Positions 25,946 to 35,183 of a stretch of DNA of 64,000 bases are shown one piece after another. Both the position numbers and the translations under genes were made by a program. Origin of the DNA: Alistipes sp. UBA936 (GTDB taxonomy: Bacteria; Bacteroidota; Bacteroidia; Bacteroidales; Rikenellaceae); NCBI GenBank assembly GCA_002293505.1, contig DBDI01000030.1, forward strand, positions 8,684 to 72,683. The letters are read 5' to 3'. The notes beneath the pieces were generated by a model. It did no database searches, had not been told where the DNA came from, and saw nothing but the letters and a program-made list of their open reading frames with translations. Positions within the stretch are counted from its first letter, which is position 1; each line of letters starts with the position of its first letter.

Positions 25946-27103
25946 TTAGAACACCCTCTCCAGGGTCACGTTTCCGTCCACATCGACGGTTCGTACGTTC
26001 ACGCCTGCCGAAGAGACTCTCACCAGAGAGGCGCTGCGATTGTCGTTCACCACGACCGGGAAGTCCCTATCCTCCTGCGGCTCGAAGAGCATCTGGCGGT
26101 GGGTGTGCCCACACATCATCACATCCACCCCGGCTCCGTTCAGTACCGGTACGAAGAAGTCGTACACTTGTTGCGTTCCGCCGTCCAGTTCGCGATAGCG
26201 ATCCTCGTCGGCTTCTGCACGGTCGATTGGCGGTATGTGTATCATCACTACCCGATGCCCCGCCGAGCGGAACTCGTCGCTCTCCACCACTCCCTTTAGC
26301 CACTCGGCTTGCCGGGCACGATAGTCGTAGAAGTCGACCAGTCCTGCATATACCGGATGGCTGTCGGGCTTGTCTTCGCCGCAGTCCAATACCACGACCG
26401 CCGTGTCGCCTACCTTGTACAAGCCGTAGTACTCCCCGTTCGGCCGATAAACATAGTTGTGATATTCTCTGGCCAGCGCCCCCCTCGTCTCGTGGTTGCC
26501 TCGGATGGCCACAAAAGGCTTTCCCGTAGCGAACATCTCCACCGAGGCGTCGATGTATGCGGGGTATAGTTGGTCGGGTTCGACGAAGTAATCTACCGTG
26601 TCGCCGTTCAGGAACACCGTCTGCACCTCCTCCATCGGCAGATGCACCAACAGCGTTGTGTACTTCTCTGCGTCGCCGTGGATATCGCTCACCACAGCGA
26701 AGGTGTACTCCTTCGCTCTCGGGTCGACCGTTCGAAAGCTGTACCACGGCGAGGTGATGCTGTCTCCGTAGGTCACCTTGTAGGGCTGAAAATCGACCAT
26801 CTCTTTCGACACCATCCTGTACTCATACTCCGTGCCCGGCCTCAAGTCCTCCAGTCGGATCGCATTGCGGGTGTTGTAGGCTTCGATGAGACCGTGTCGG
26901 GTCGTGACGTAGCGCCGAGCCTCCGCGGACGAGCCTTTCTCGCGCGCCTCGACCCACGAGAACCCCCTCCCCGAGGTTGTGAAATAGATACTCGCCTCGC
27001 CTTCGGTCACTCCCTGAAGATATGGCCCGTGGTTGAACGTGTGTTGTGCTGTTGCACCGGCGGCGACAAATAACGCGGCCAGCAAAAGGGTTAGTTTTTT
27101 CAT
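25946..27103 (-). CDS. exported metallophosphoesterase with N-terminal Fn3-like domain
   Basis: 385 aa with a signal peptide (residues 1-19, ATA|Q). Residues about 20-125 form a purple-acid-phosphatase-type N-terminal domain (GPYLQGVTEGEASIYFTTSG; EYEYRMVSKE). The calcineurin-like domain follows with VVSDIHGDAEKY, NGDTVDY, AIRGNHETRG, VVMIHIPP and MMCGHTHRQ, covering all usual metal ligands. Probably a periplasmic phosphatase or phosphodiesterase. It begins 4 nt after the ClC gene and is the last gene of a minus-strand run from trpS. Confidence 0.9.
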   Translation of the reverse strand: MKKLTLLLAALFVAAGATAQHTFNHGPYLQGVTEGEASIYFTTSGRGFSWVEAREKGSSAEARRYVTTRHGLIEAYNTRNAIRLEDLRPGTEYEYRMVSKEMVDFQPYKVTYGDSITSPWYSFRTVDPRAKEYTFAVVSDIHGDAEKYTTLLVHLPMEEVQTVFLNGDTVDYFVEPDQLYPAYIDASVEMFATGKPFVAIRGNHETRGALAREYHNYVYRPNGEYYGLYKVGDTAVVVLDCGEDKPDSHPVYAGLVDFYDYRARQAEWLKGVVESDEFRSAGHRVVMIHIPPIDRAEADEDRYRELDGGTQQVYDFFVPVLNGAGVDVMMCGHTHRQMLFEPQEDRDFPVVVNDNRSASLVRVSSAGVNVRTVDVDGNVTLERVF

Positions 27104-27107
27104 ATTT

Positions 27108-28883
27108 TTATTGTGATATCGCCACCAACTGCTCTCTGTACGCGGCCAGTATCCTCGACTTGGAGATGAATCCCAGATAGTGTCCCTGTTTGTCGACCAC
27201 CGGCAGCATCCACGTTCCCACCTCGTCGAACCTCTCCAACACTTCGGCCACCTGTTCGTTCGACAGTATTCGATCCGGCGGTGGGATCATATAGTGGGTT
27301 ATGGGTGTGTCGTACTTTTCGGGCGTGAACATATCTCGCCTCAGGTCGTCCAGTTGCACCACACCCAGCAGTATATCCGTCTCGTCCACCACCGGAAAGA
27401 TATTTCGCCTGGCGCTTGCAACTATCTTCACCAGGTCACCCAGCGTATAGCTGCGGTCGATCTTCAGGAAGTCGGTCTCCATCAGCGCCTTCAACTCTAA
27501 GAACACCATCACCGATGCATCCTTGTCGTGGCTCAACAGTTCTCCCTTTTGCCTGAGTTGCTTTGTGTAGATCGAGTCGGGGTCGAGATAGTAGTCTATC
27601 ACGAACGAGATTGCCGTGGTAATCATCAACGGTATGAACAGCCCATAGCCGTTCGACAGCTCGGCTATGAGGAATATCGAGGTCAAGGGCGCCTTCATCA
27701 CACCGGCCATCACTCCCGCCATCCCTACCAGCGTAAACGACACCAGCGGCAGACTCATCCCGAAGAATGTATTGCACACGAATGCCATAGCCGCTCCGGT
27801 GAACGCTCCCACAAACAGTGACGGTGCGAACGTTCCACCCACTCCTCCCGCGGCATTCGTCGTCGCCATCGCCACGACCTTCAACAGCAGAGTCGCAACC
27901 AGAAAAGCCACCACCACCCACGGCACCCCTCTGTAATCCGAAAACAGCGACCCCTCGAACAGCGTATCCATCCGCCCGTGCATCAGCTCGGCCAGTGCCT
28001 CGTACCCCTCGCCATAGAGCGGCGGAAACAGAAACAACAGCACACCCAACACCGCTCCTCCGACCACCCATCGTTTCCAGCTGCGGTCGAGCTTCCGGCG
28101 GAAGAATCCCCCCACGGCTCCGTTGACCGACGTGAAGTAGTACGCCACCAGTCCGCACGCCACCCCCAGGGCGATGTACATCGGAATATTCCCTATCTTG
28201 AACACCTCCGGCACATTCACCGCGATCAGCGGGTCGAAACCCCTCAGCGCGAATGCCAGCGTGGTGCCTGTGATCGTTGCCAACAGTAGCGGGATGATCG
28301 ACATCGCGGTCATCTCCAGCATCAGTATCTCCAGCACGAAGACCAGCCCTGCGATCGGCGCTTTAAAAATAGCCGCCACAGCCGCCCCCGCCCCGCAACA
28401 CAACAGCAGCGTTGTCTGCCGGTAGTTGAGCCTCGCCAGCCGTCCCACGTTCGAACCTATCGCCGCACCGGTCAGTACTATCGGCGCCTCGGGCCCGACC
28501 GAGCCCCCGAAACCGATGGTCGTCGCTCCTCCCACTATGGAGGTCCAGGTGTTGTGGCCCTTGATTCGCGAACTCTTCTTGCTCATCGCATATAGCACCC
28601 GCGTAACACCCTCCGAGATATCGTCCTTGACCACGTAGCGCACAAACAGCGACACTATTATAATCCCGATCGCAGGGTAGACCAGATATAACCAGCTCAG
28701 ACTCTCACCCGGAAACCAGCTCGTGAGCGCCTGCCTCACCCAGTGCAGCAACAGCTCGAACAGCCACGTCCCGATACCCGCCAACAACCCCACCACCACG
28801 GCCAGGATCATCATCACCTGCCGGTCGGTCAGCCTCCGTGTCGCCCGTAGAAACCTGTGGTATATCGTGTCGTGCCGCTTCAT
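27108..28883 (-). CDS. ClC-family chloride channel/antiporter with CBS pair
   Basis: 591 aa. Residues about 20-440 hold the ClC membrane domain with many hydrophobic segments and the pore signature GFGGSVGPEAPIVLTGAAIG; the gating Glu position of GREGP-type exchangers is Val here (GSVGP), as in a clade of Bacteroidetes ClCs, so channel-like or altered coupling is possible. Two CBS domains (about 465-585) end the protein and may sense nucleotides. It starts 4 nt after the TIR gene. The + strand is pyrimidine-rich, so the coding strand is purine-rich. Confidence 0.92.
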   Translation of the reverse strand: MKRHDTIYHRFLRATRRLTDRQVMMILAVVVGLLAGIGTWLFELLLHWVRQALTSWFPGESLSWLYLVYPAIGIIIVSLFVRYVVKDDISEGVTRVLYAMSKKSSRIKGHNTWTSIVGGATTIGFGGSVGPEAPIVLTGAAIGSNVGRLARLNYRQTTLLLCCGAGAAVAAIFKAPIAGLVFVLEILMLEMTAMSIIPLLLATITGTTLAFALRGFDPLIAVNVPEVFKIGNIPMYIALGVACGLVAYYFTSVNGAVGGFFRRKLDRSWKRWVVGGAVLGVLLFLFPPLYGEGYEALAELMHGRMDTLFEGSLFSDYRGVPWVVVAFLVATLLLKVVAMATTNAAGGVGGTFAPSLFVGAFTGAAMAFVCNTFFGMSLPLVSFTLVGMAGVMAGVMKAPLTSIFLIAELSNGYGLFIPLMITTAISFVIDYYLDPDSIYTKQLRQKGELLSHDKDASVMVFLELKALMETDFLKIDRSYTLGDLVKIVASARRNIFPVVDETDILLGVVQLDDLRRDMFTPEKYDTPITHYMIPPPDRILSNEQVAEVLERFDEVGTWMLPVVDKQGHYLGFISKSRILAAYREQLVAISQ

Positions 28884-28887
28884 TTTA

Positions 28888-29832
28888 TTAAAATGGCAAT
28901 TGTTGTTTGTTCTTCGAAAACGTCGCGGATATTATTTGCAATATTTTTTGAGGCAAATCTAAAATATTCGATTCTATCTCGGATTTCAATTTTACTTGTC
29001 TGGGATTGCCGTATGATGTGATTTCAGATACTTCTACGTATTGCCTCATTTGAAGTCGACCTACTACTCCCTGAAAATTGCTTGATAATTTGTTGTTTAA
29101 ATCGTTGATCTCCTCCCAGCGTTTAATCTTGGCTATTTGAGAATCTTCCCGCCAACCCACATCTAACCTTGCATTCCCAGCGTCAATCATATACTGTATG
29201 AGTAGTAATTCATCGTCCTTTAATTTCCTATTTTCAACATCCGATATAAATTTTGAATACGGGTCTTTAGTTTCGCTTTTTTCAGCAGTTCGAGAAACAT
29301 CGGAAACAGTAATTGCAGTTCCACTAACTACTTGTCCAACATTAACTGTATTTACTTCTTCCCCTATTGTCTTGAGATATTTTTTGACTTGCTGATTAAT
29401 TATTACAGAGTTTTTCGAAAGGTTAAATTTTTCCTCCAACTGCTGTATGAAAGATAGTAGTCGTTCTTCATTATTAAGATAAAAGCCTATTTCCCGTGGA
29501 TCTAAAGCGCCGCTTCTGAACTCTTTGCAATCAATATCAAAATCTGGGACGAAAAGTACGGCGTGTTCGCTTTCCACAATCCACGCTGCCCCCATTTCAT
29601 TTAAGCAGGCTACGCTTTTATAGTATTCGGCAGAAAGCAAATATATCACAAATGGCTTATCATCTATCTGGGATTTTAACCAATTAAATATGTTTTGTCC
29701 TACGGGAATTCCATATGCCGTGTTGCTTGTGAATATGATTTCATCATCATTAACACCAATGCCTCGTAGCAAATCAATTATGGCCTCACCATAGTCCTTG
29801 TTCGCCGACGAATGAGATATAAAAATTTTCAT
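28888..29832 (-). CDS. TIR-domain protein (candidate anti-phage NADase), AT-rich
   Basis: 314 aa. Residues 1-130 form a bacterial TIR fold: FISHSSANKDYGEAIIDLL, GIPVGQNIFNWL, VIYLLSAEYYKSVACLNEMG with the predicted NADase glutamate Glu79. Residues about 195-314 form an unrecognised, charged C-terminal region (DDELLLIQYMIDAGNARLDV). Bacterial TIR enzymes degrade NAD+ or make signalling cADPR variants in abortive infection. The gene is clearly AT-rich (for example 28% GC at 29221-29280) against about 55% around it and sits alone between trpS and the ClC gene, so it is probably horizontally acquired. No Thoeris, CBASS or SIR2 partner is adjacent. Confidence 0.85.
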   Translation of the reverse strand: MKIFISHSSANKDYGEAIIDLLRGIGVNDDEIIFTSNTAYGIPVGQNIFNWLKSQIDDKPFVIYLLSAEYYKSVACLNEMGAAWIVESEHAVLFVPDFDIDCKEFRSGALDPREIGFYLNNEERLLSFIQQLEEKFNLSKNSVIINQQVKKYLKTIGEEVNTVNVGQVVSGTAITVSDVSRTAEKSETKDPYSKFISDVENRKLKDDELLLIQYMIDAGNARLDVGWREDSQIAKIKRWEEINDLNNKLSSNFQGVVGRLQMRQYVEVSEITSYGNPRQVKLKSEIESNILDLPQKILQIISATFSKNKQQLPF

Positions 29833-29860
29833 CTTGTTGAAAGCAGAATATTGTGTTCAA

Positions 29861-30856
29861 CTAAAACCTTTTTATCCCCATTATCTCCCGCACATCTGCC
29901 AGCGTTGCTGCCGAGCTCTCTCTCGCACGCTCCGCCCCTTCCGAGGTTACCCGATGCAGATACGCTTCGTCGGCCCGGATTGCTTCGATGCGCTCGCGGA
30001 TTGGCGCCACCACAGCCACGATGTCCTCTGCCAGTTGCTTTTTCAGATCTCCGTAGCGAATCTCACAGCGATTATATGTATCCGTAAAATGTGCTACAAC
30101 CTCGGGCGCCGACACCAGCCGCAATAGCGTGAACAGATTTGCTACCGGCTCGCTCATCGGCGCTCCTGGCTCGGCCGGCCCGCTGTCCGACACCGCTCTC
30201 ATAACCTTTTTGCGAATATCCGCGTCGCTGTCCGAAAGATACAGCCCGTTGCCCTCGCTCTTGCCCATCTTTCCACTCCCGTCCAAGCCCGGAACCTTCA
30301 CCAACTCCGTCCCGAAATTGTACGCCGTCGGCTCCTTGAAATACTCCACCCCGTAGAAGCTGTTGAACCGCCTCGCATAGACCCGTGTGAGTTCCAGATG
30401 TTGCTCCTGATCCTTTCCCACCGGCACTTTGTCTGCCCTGTGTTGTAGTATGTCTGCCGCCATCAGTACCGGATAGGTCAGCAGACCCGCGTTCACATTC
30501 TGTGGTTGCTTTCGTATCTTGTCCTTGAACGATGCTGTTCGCTCCAGCTCTCCCACCGGCGCGTGCATACTTAGCAGCATCGACAGTTCGGCCACCTGCG
30601 GCACGTCGCTCTGTACATATATCGTCGCCACTTCCGGATCGAGCCCCGCGGCCAGATACTCTGCCAGTACATCGCGTATGTTGTCGTGCATTGACGCCGG
30701 GTCGGGATGGGTGGTTAGCGAATGGTAGTCGGCGATGAAGAAGAAGCATCGCGCCTCGTGTTGCATTCTCACGAAATTGCGTAGCGCTCCGAAATAGTTT
30801 CCCAGATGCAGTCGCCCCGTGGGGCGTATTCCACTTAGTACGGTTTCCATTTTCAT
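29861..30856 (-). CDS. trpS: tryptophanyl-tRNA synthetase
   Basis: 331 aa, standard length. The HIGH-like motif is RLHLGNYFGAL and the KMSKS-like motif is GSGKMGKSEGN. GIRPTGRLHLG and LLTYPVLMAADIL are further class Ic landmarks. It charges tRNA-Trp. I start at MKMETV (30856) because the TATCTTTG box ends 4 nt upstream, predicting a leaderless mRNA; METV at 30850 is the alternative. Confidence 0.95.
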   Translation of the reverse strand: MKMETVLSGIRPTGRLHLGNYFGALRNFVRMQHEARCFFFIADYHSLTTHPDPASMHDNIRDVLAEYLAAGLDPEVATIYVQSDVPQVAELSMLLSMHAPVGELERTASFKDKIRKQPQNVNAGLLTYPVLMAADILQHRADKVPVGKDQEQHLELTRVYARRFNSFYGVEYFKEPTAYNFGTELVKVPGLDGSGKMGKSEGNGLYLSDSDADIRKKVMRAVSDSGPAEPGAPMSEPVANLFTLLRLVSAPEVVAHFTDTYNRCEIRYGDLKKQLAEDIVAVVAPIRERIEAIRADEAYLHRVTSEGAERARESSAATLADVREIMGIKRF

Positions 30857-30860
30857 TGCG

Positions 30861-30868
30861 CAAAGATA
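30861..30868 (-). promoter_or_regulatory. -7 box TATCTTTG, trpS
   Basis: An exact TAnnTTTG match with CGCA before the trpS ATG; leaderless. It is divergent from the box at 30880-30887 in a 37-bp intergenic space. Confidence 0.65.
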
Positions 30869-30879
30869 GTGATTTTTTG

Positions 30880-30887
30880 TATCTTTG
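30880..30887 (+). promoter_or_regulatory. -7 box TATCTTTG, ABC exporter
   Basis: An exact TAnnTTTG match with TCCGCT before the ATG at 30894; leaderless. Confidence 0.65.
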
Positions 30888-30893
30888 TCCGCT

Positions 30894-32717
30894 ATGAATA
30901 CCTACTGGAAACTGTTGCAGTTCGGCCGGCCGCTCGAAAAGTACGCCATTCCGTATTTCTTCTACACGTTGCTCTACGCCGTGTTCAATGTGCTTAACTT
31001 CACGCTCGTGATCCCCATCTTGAACATCCTGTTCGGATTGTCGGAGAGCGCTCTGGTCACCTCCGCTCCCGCGTTCGAGTTCTCTGCCGACTACCTTGGT
31101 CAGCTCGTCAGCTTCCTTGTTTACCGCTTTTTCGGCGCGGTGCCCGACGCCACATCCGTGCTTATTTTCGTTGCCCTGTTGCTCGTCGTTAGCGCCTGCC
31201 TGAGTAACCTGTTCCGCTATCTGGGGCAATACACCATAGAAAATCTTCGTATCAACACGGTCCGTCGAATGCGTAACACGATGTACGACAAGGTTCTGAG
31301 CCTCAACGTGGGTTATTTTTCCAACGAGCGTAAGGGCGACATAATATCGAAGTTTTCGGCCGACGTGACGATGGTTCAGCAGGCCATTTCCAGTACCCTT
31401 CAGGTGATCTTCCGCGAGCCGTTGCTCGTGATATCTTACTTCGTCGTGATGATCGGCATTTCGTGGAAGTTGACTGTTTTCGCCGTCGTGTTCCTCCCTC
31501 TGGTGGCTTTCGTTATCGGTTCCATCGTCCGCCAACTTCGCCGTCCTGCTCGCGCTGCTCAGCAGGAGTTGGGTCAGATGACCAGCCAGTTGGACGAATC
31601 GCTCTCCGGCATCAAGATCATCAAGAGTTATAACGCCGAGAGTTACTCCGACGGTAAGTACCGCGCGATGAACGACATCTACTCTCGCCTGATGCGTTCG
31701 ATGGCTCGTCGCCAACAGATGGCCTCGCCCCTGAGCGAGTTTCTTGGTATTTCGGCTGTTGCTGTGTTGATGGTCTTCGGGGCGTCGTTGGTATTCCGGG
31801 GCGAGTTGGGTGGGGTGGAGTTCATCGTCTACATCGGTATCTTCTCTCAGATTACCCGCCCTGTTCGCGCTTTCGCCGATGCTTTCGGTACTATCAACCA
31901 GGGTATCGCTGCTGGCGAACGTGTGTTTGCTCTTCTGGACACTCCCTCCGGTATCACCGACCGTCCTCACGCCCGCGCTCTGGACAGGTTCACCGAGGGG
32001 ATTGAGTTTCGCGACGTTCACTTCCGTTACGAGGACCGCGAGATCATCCGCGGCGTCTCTTTCTCCGTTCGTAAAGGCGAGACCGTGGCTCTTGTTGGCC
32101 CTTCCGGCGGTGGTAAGTCCACTCTTAGCGACCTTGTTCCTCGCTTCTACGACCCTCAGTCGGGCTCCGTGCTCATCGACGGCCACGATGTTCGCGATTA
32201 CACTATGGCCAGTATCCGCTCCCACCTCGGGATGGTTGCTCAGGAGACCGTGCTGTTCAACGACACCATCGCCAATAACATTCGCCTCGGGGTTCCTGAC
32301 GCTTCGTTGGAGGAGGTGGTTCGCGCTGCCAAGATCGCCAACGCCCACGACTTCATTATGGAAACCGAGTCGGGTTACCAGACCAACATCGGCGACCGCG
32401 GGGTTAAGCTCTCCGGCGGCCAGCGCCAGCGCCTTTCGATTGCTCGCGCTGTTTTGAAGAACCCCGACATTCTGATCCTCGACGAGGCGACTTCGGCGCT
32501 CGACACCGAGAGTGAAAAACTGGTTCAGGCAGCTCTTGAAACTCTGCTCGCCGGTCGTACTTCTATCGTCATCGCCCACCGGCTCAGTACCATCCAGTCT
32601 GCCGACCGTATCATAGTCATCGAGGCCGGTTCCATAATCGAGTCCGGTACTCACGACGAGTTGATGAAAAAAGGCGGACTTTACGCCCGCCTTGTCGAGT
32701 TGCAATCTGTAAGTTAA
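30894..32717 (+). CDS. MsbA-like ABC exporter (fused TM and ATPase)
   Basis: 607 aa. Six TM helices (about 20-330) form an ABC_membrane domain with the coupling region TVRRMRNTMYDKVLSL. The ATPase domain has Walker A GPSGGGKST, signature LSGGQRQRLSIARAV, Walker B ILILDEATSALD and H-loop IVIAHRL. A homodimeric exporter of the MsbA/lipid-flippase or multidrug type. Its stop directly abuts the convergent phosphofructokinase stop. The coding strand is pyrimidine-rich with CGT/CGC arginine codons. Confidence 0.93.
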   Translation: MNTYWKLLQFGRPLEKYAIPYFFYTLLYAVFNVLNFTLVIPILNILFGLSESALVTSAPAFEFSADYLGQLVSFLVYRFFGAVPDATSVLIFVALLLVVSACLSNLFRYLGQYTIENLRINTVRRMRNTMYDKVLSLNVGYFSNERKGDIISKFSADVTMVQQAISSTLQVIFREPLLVISYFVVMIGISWKLTVFAVVFLPLVAFVIGSIVRQLRRPARAAQQELGQMTSQLDESLSGIKIIKSYNAESYSDGKYRAMNDIYSRLMRSMARRQQMASPLSEFLGISAVAVLMVFGASLVFRGELGGVEFIVYIGIFSQITRPVRAFADAFGTINQGIAAGERVFALLDTPSGITDRPHARALDRFTEGIEFRDVHFRYEDREIIRGVSFSVRKGETVALVGPSGGGKSTLSDLVPRFYDPQSGSVLIDGHDVRDYTMASIRSHLGMVAQETVLFNDTIANNIRLGVPDASLEEVVRAAKIANAHDFIMETESGYQTNIGDRGVKLSGGQRQRLSIARAVLKNPDILILDEATSALDTESEKLVQAALETLLAGRTSIVIAHRLSTIQSADRIIVIEAGSIIESGTHDELMKKGGLYARLVELQSVS

Positions 32718-33950
32718 CTACCAGTTCAATATCTTTCGGAAGTCGAAATCCTCCGGCTTTTTCAGATATGCTTTTGCTGCTTCGTAGTCGTCCGGTGTGA
32801 TGTAGGCCAACACGTTGTCGATGAAGGTCTGCACCTTGTCGCAGTTCAGGTCGACCAAACGGGGCGGTATTTTCTTTGTTGCTGTGTCTTCGAGGTCTTT
32901 CAGATACAGCGGCCACACATAGCCTTCCGGATTGACATAGACCATACAGCCCGTGTTGCCTTGCGCAAATAGCTTGTACACTCCCATCCCCAACAGCGAA
33001 CAGTAGACCAAATCGTACGCCACCGGCGTCTGGCACCTTACCTCGTATCCGATCTCCACCGGGCGGCTCTTCACCTTGATGCCCAGTTCCTTGACTCGCT
33101 TTTCCAACATCTCGTTGAATATGTGCGCCTTGCTCACCTTGCCCAGCTCGGGGTGTCCGTGGTCGTCGTACGAGAAGTTCACTCCGCTCTTCTTGATCTC
33201 TTCTTCACTCAGTTCGTGGAACACTCCTTCGGAGATTATTGCTGCACCGTAGTCCATTCCCATAATCTTTCTCTTGACTATGGACGAGACCACCAGGTCG
33301 ACTATCTTCTGCACCGTGATCGTGGTCTTGTTGAACATCTCCGGTATTACGATCATCGGATAGTGGCACGCGCTGCCGATCCCGAATGCCAGGTGACCTG
33401 CACTGCGACCCATTGCCGCCAGCACGAACCAGTTTCCGCTCGTCCGCGCATCCACATAGACCGTCCGCGCAATGACTGCACCTTTGTCCTTTGCCGACTG
33501 ATAGCCGAAGGTCGGCATTCCGTCCGGTAGCGGCAGGTCGTTGTCAATAGTTTTCGGTACGTGGATGTTGGCTACCGGATACTTGTTCGTCTCCAGGAAA
33601 GCTGCGATTCTGTTTGCTGTCGAGGCTGTGTCGTCTCCTCCGACCGTTACGAGCAGTTTGACGTTGTTCTTCTTGAAGAATTCGAGGTTGAAGTTCTTGT
33701 CGAAGTCCTCTTGCGAGGGTTTGAACCGGCTCATTTGCAGGAACGATCCTCCTCTGTTGAAGATATCGTCTGCCATTGGGAAGTCGATATCGACTGTTTT
33801 CCCGTCTGTGCTGAACAGCCCGCTGTATCCTCCGTGCAGCCCTATCACTCGGTATCCTTTTTGTAGAAAAGTCTTTGCGACGCTTCCCACGACCGTATTC
33901 ATTCCCGGCGCGGGCCCGCCACCCGTCAGTATTGCAATAGCTTCTTTCAT
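32718..33950 (-). CDS. 6-phosphofructokinase, probably pyrophosphate-dependent
   Basis: 410 aa PFK fold. The N-terminal TGGGPAPGMNTVV, TVGGDDTAST and VPKTIDNDLP motifs match the PPi-using type: GGDD rather than GGDG, and Lys in PKTIDND, residues known to block ATP binding and favour pyrophosphate. MGRSAGHLAF is the next conserved block. It would catalyse reversible fructose-6-phosphate phosphorylation with PPi, useful in gluconeogenesis and anaerobic glycolysis. A TAAATTTG box is 25 nt upstream. Confidence 0.92.
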   Translation of the reverse strand: MKEAIAILTGGGPAPGMNTVVGSVAKTFLQKGYRVIGLHGGYSGLFSTDGKTVDIDFPMADDIFNRGGSFLQMSRFKPSQEDFDKNFNLEFFKKNNVKLLVTVGGDDTASTANRIAAFLETNKYPVANIHVPKTIDNDLPLPDGMPTFGYQSAKDKGAVIARTVYVDARTSGNWFVLAAMGRSAGHLAFGIGSACHYPMIVIPEMFNKTTITVQKIVDLVVSSIVKRKIMGMDYGAAIISEGVFHELSEEEIKKSGVNFSYDDHGHPELGKVSKAHIFNEMLEKRVKELGIKVKSRPVEIGYEVRCQTPVAYDLVYCSLLGMGVYKLFAQGNTGCMVYVNPEGYVWPLYLKDLEDTATKKIPPRLVDLNCDKVQTFIDNVLAYITPDDYEAAKAYLKKPEDFDFRKILNW

Positions 33951-33975
33951 TGTGAGTATGGATTTTGTTGAACCG

Positions 33976-33983
33976 CAAATTTA
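33976..33983 (-). promoter_or_regulatory. -7 box TAAATTTG, phosphofructokinase
   Basis: A TAnnTTTG match 25 nt ahead of the ATG at 33950, divergent from 33997-34004. Confidence 0.55.
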
Positions 33984-33996
33984 TAAAATTTTTTCA

Positions 33997-34004
33997 TAAC
34001 TTTG
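33997..34004 (+). promoter_or_regulatory. -7 box TAACTTTG, LRR lipoprotein
   Basis: An exact TAnnTTTG match with CCTCA before the ATG at 34010; leaderless. Confidence 0.65.
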
Positions 34005-34009
34005 CCTCA

Positions 34010-35149
34010 ATGAAAAGACTTATTCTCTTCTTCTCGCTCGTCTTGTTGGCTTCGTGCAATGGTGGGCCTGATTCGGATCCGTGGTCTGAGGAGTTCTCTC
34101 GTAACACCAACTTCGACGTTCCCGCCCTCACCGACGACAACACCATACGGTTCTCGTTCTCTTCCGGCTCCGGTGGTGGTACCCTCGAGGTTATCCTGAT
34201 GGGCGACCACATTGCTGTCGACTGGGGCGACGATTCTGTTACTAAAGATATCCACCCCGAAAATGGTAAGGCCCGGCAGCCTTTTTTCCGACATACTTAC
34301 ACCTCGTCCGGTGATTTCACTGTTAGGATTTGGTCTTCCGAGGTCGAATTCATCTCCGTTTCGGCGCTTGGGCAGAACTTCGGCGTGCTTCATATCGGTA
34401 ACTGCCCCGCGCTCAAATACGCTCACCTGAATAGTTTTTCATCTAACAGTTCGCTCGATCTCTCCGGTTGCCCGGCTCTGCGACAGCTCAACCTTGGTAA
34501 TTGGGCTCAGCTTCAGTCGCTCGACCTCGACGGATGTACGCAACTCGAGCAGGCCGACTTCTATACCCTTCCGTCTCTTCGCTCTCTCGACCTGAGTGGT
34601 AACGAAAATCTGGCCCACCTGCGCTGTCCCGATTCTGCCCTGACCGAACTGATCCTCGACGGATGCGACCGCCTTTTCACTATCGACTTTTCGCGTACCC
34701 GTATCTCGTCGTTCGACTTCTCACAACACCCTCTCCTGGCGAACATCCTGTGTAGCGGCTCAGACCTGACCGAGCTCGACGTCTCTGCTAACGAGCGGTT
34801 GCGATTCCTGGAGTGTATGGGCCTCGGATTGACTTCGTTGGATCTTTCGGGTAACCCTCTCTTGAGCGAGCTCCACGCGACCGATAACTCCCTGACCGAG
34901 CTCGACGTCACCGCTAATCAGTCGTTCCGGTTCCTTCACATCGACAATAACCTCCTCAGCGCCGATAGCCTTAACGCCATCTTCTCTGCCCTGCCTTCGT
35001 TCGACGCCTCCTTCGCCTCCTCGGCCTCCTTCGCCTCCCGGATGCCTCCTCCGCCTCCTCGTCCTTCGGCTATATGGTTCTCCGGTAACCCTGGTTCGGC
35101 TGCTTGCGATGTGACGATCCTTGCCGACAAACACTGGGTGGTCAAGTAA
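34010..35149 (+). CDS. leucine-rich-repeat lipoprotein
   Basis: 379 aa from the ATG at 34010. Lipoprotein signal MKRLILFFSLVLLASC (Cys16). Residues about 45-125 look like a PKD/Ig-like strand domain (VDWGDDS...GDFTVRIW). Residues about 130-330 hold about nine LRR units of the form LTELDVSANERLRFLEC. A Ser/Ala/Phe then proline-rich segment (PPPPPRP) follows before the last strand, encoded by an extreme pyrimidine tract near 35006-35070. Likely a surface protein for protein or glycan contact; partner unknown. Confidence 0.85.
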   Translation: MKRLILFFSLVLLASCNGGPDSDPWSEEFSRNTNFDVPALTDDNTIRFSFSSGSGGGTLEVILMGDHIAVDWGDDSVTKDIHPENGKARQPFFRHTYTSSGDFTVRIWSSEVEFISVSALGQNFGVLHIGNCPALKYAHLNSFSSNSSLDLSGCPALRQLNLGNWAQLQSLDLDGCTQLEQADFYTLPSLRSLDLSGNENLAHLRCPDSALTELILDGCDRLFTIDFSRTRISSFDFSQHPLLANILCSGSDLTELDVSANERLRFLECMGLGLTSLDLSGNPLLSELHATDNSLTELDVTANQSFRFLHIDNNLLSADSLNAIFSALPSFDASFASSASFASRMPPPPPRPSAIWFSGNPGSAACDVTILADKHWVVK

Positions 35150-35183
35150 TAATCCCTGCGGCCGCCACGTTATATGTTTACCG

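Noticed and set aside
28888..29832. TIR gene as part of a Thoeris or CBASS system
   Set aside because: No ThsA-like SIR2/SLOG gene, cyclase or cap effector is adjacent; neighbours are trpS and a ClC channel.
30072..32705. 877-codon open frame antisense to the ABC exporter and trpS
   Set aside because: Low-complexity, charged translation with no domain; it lies opposite two well-supported genes and is a by-product of GC-rich, strand-biased codon use.
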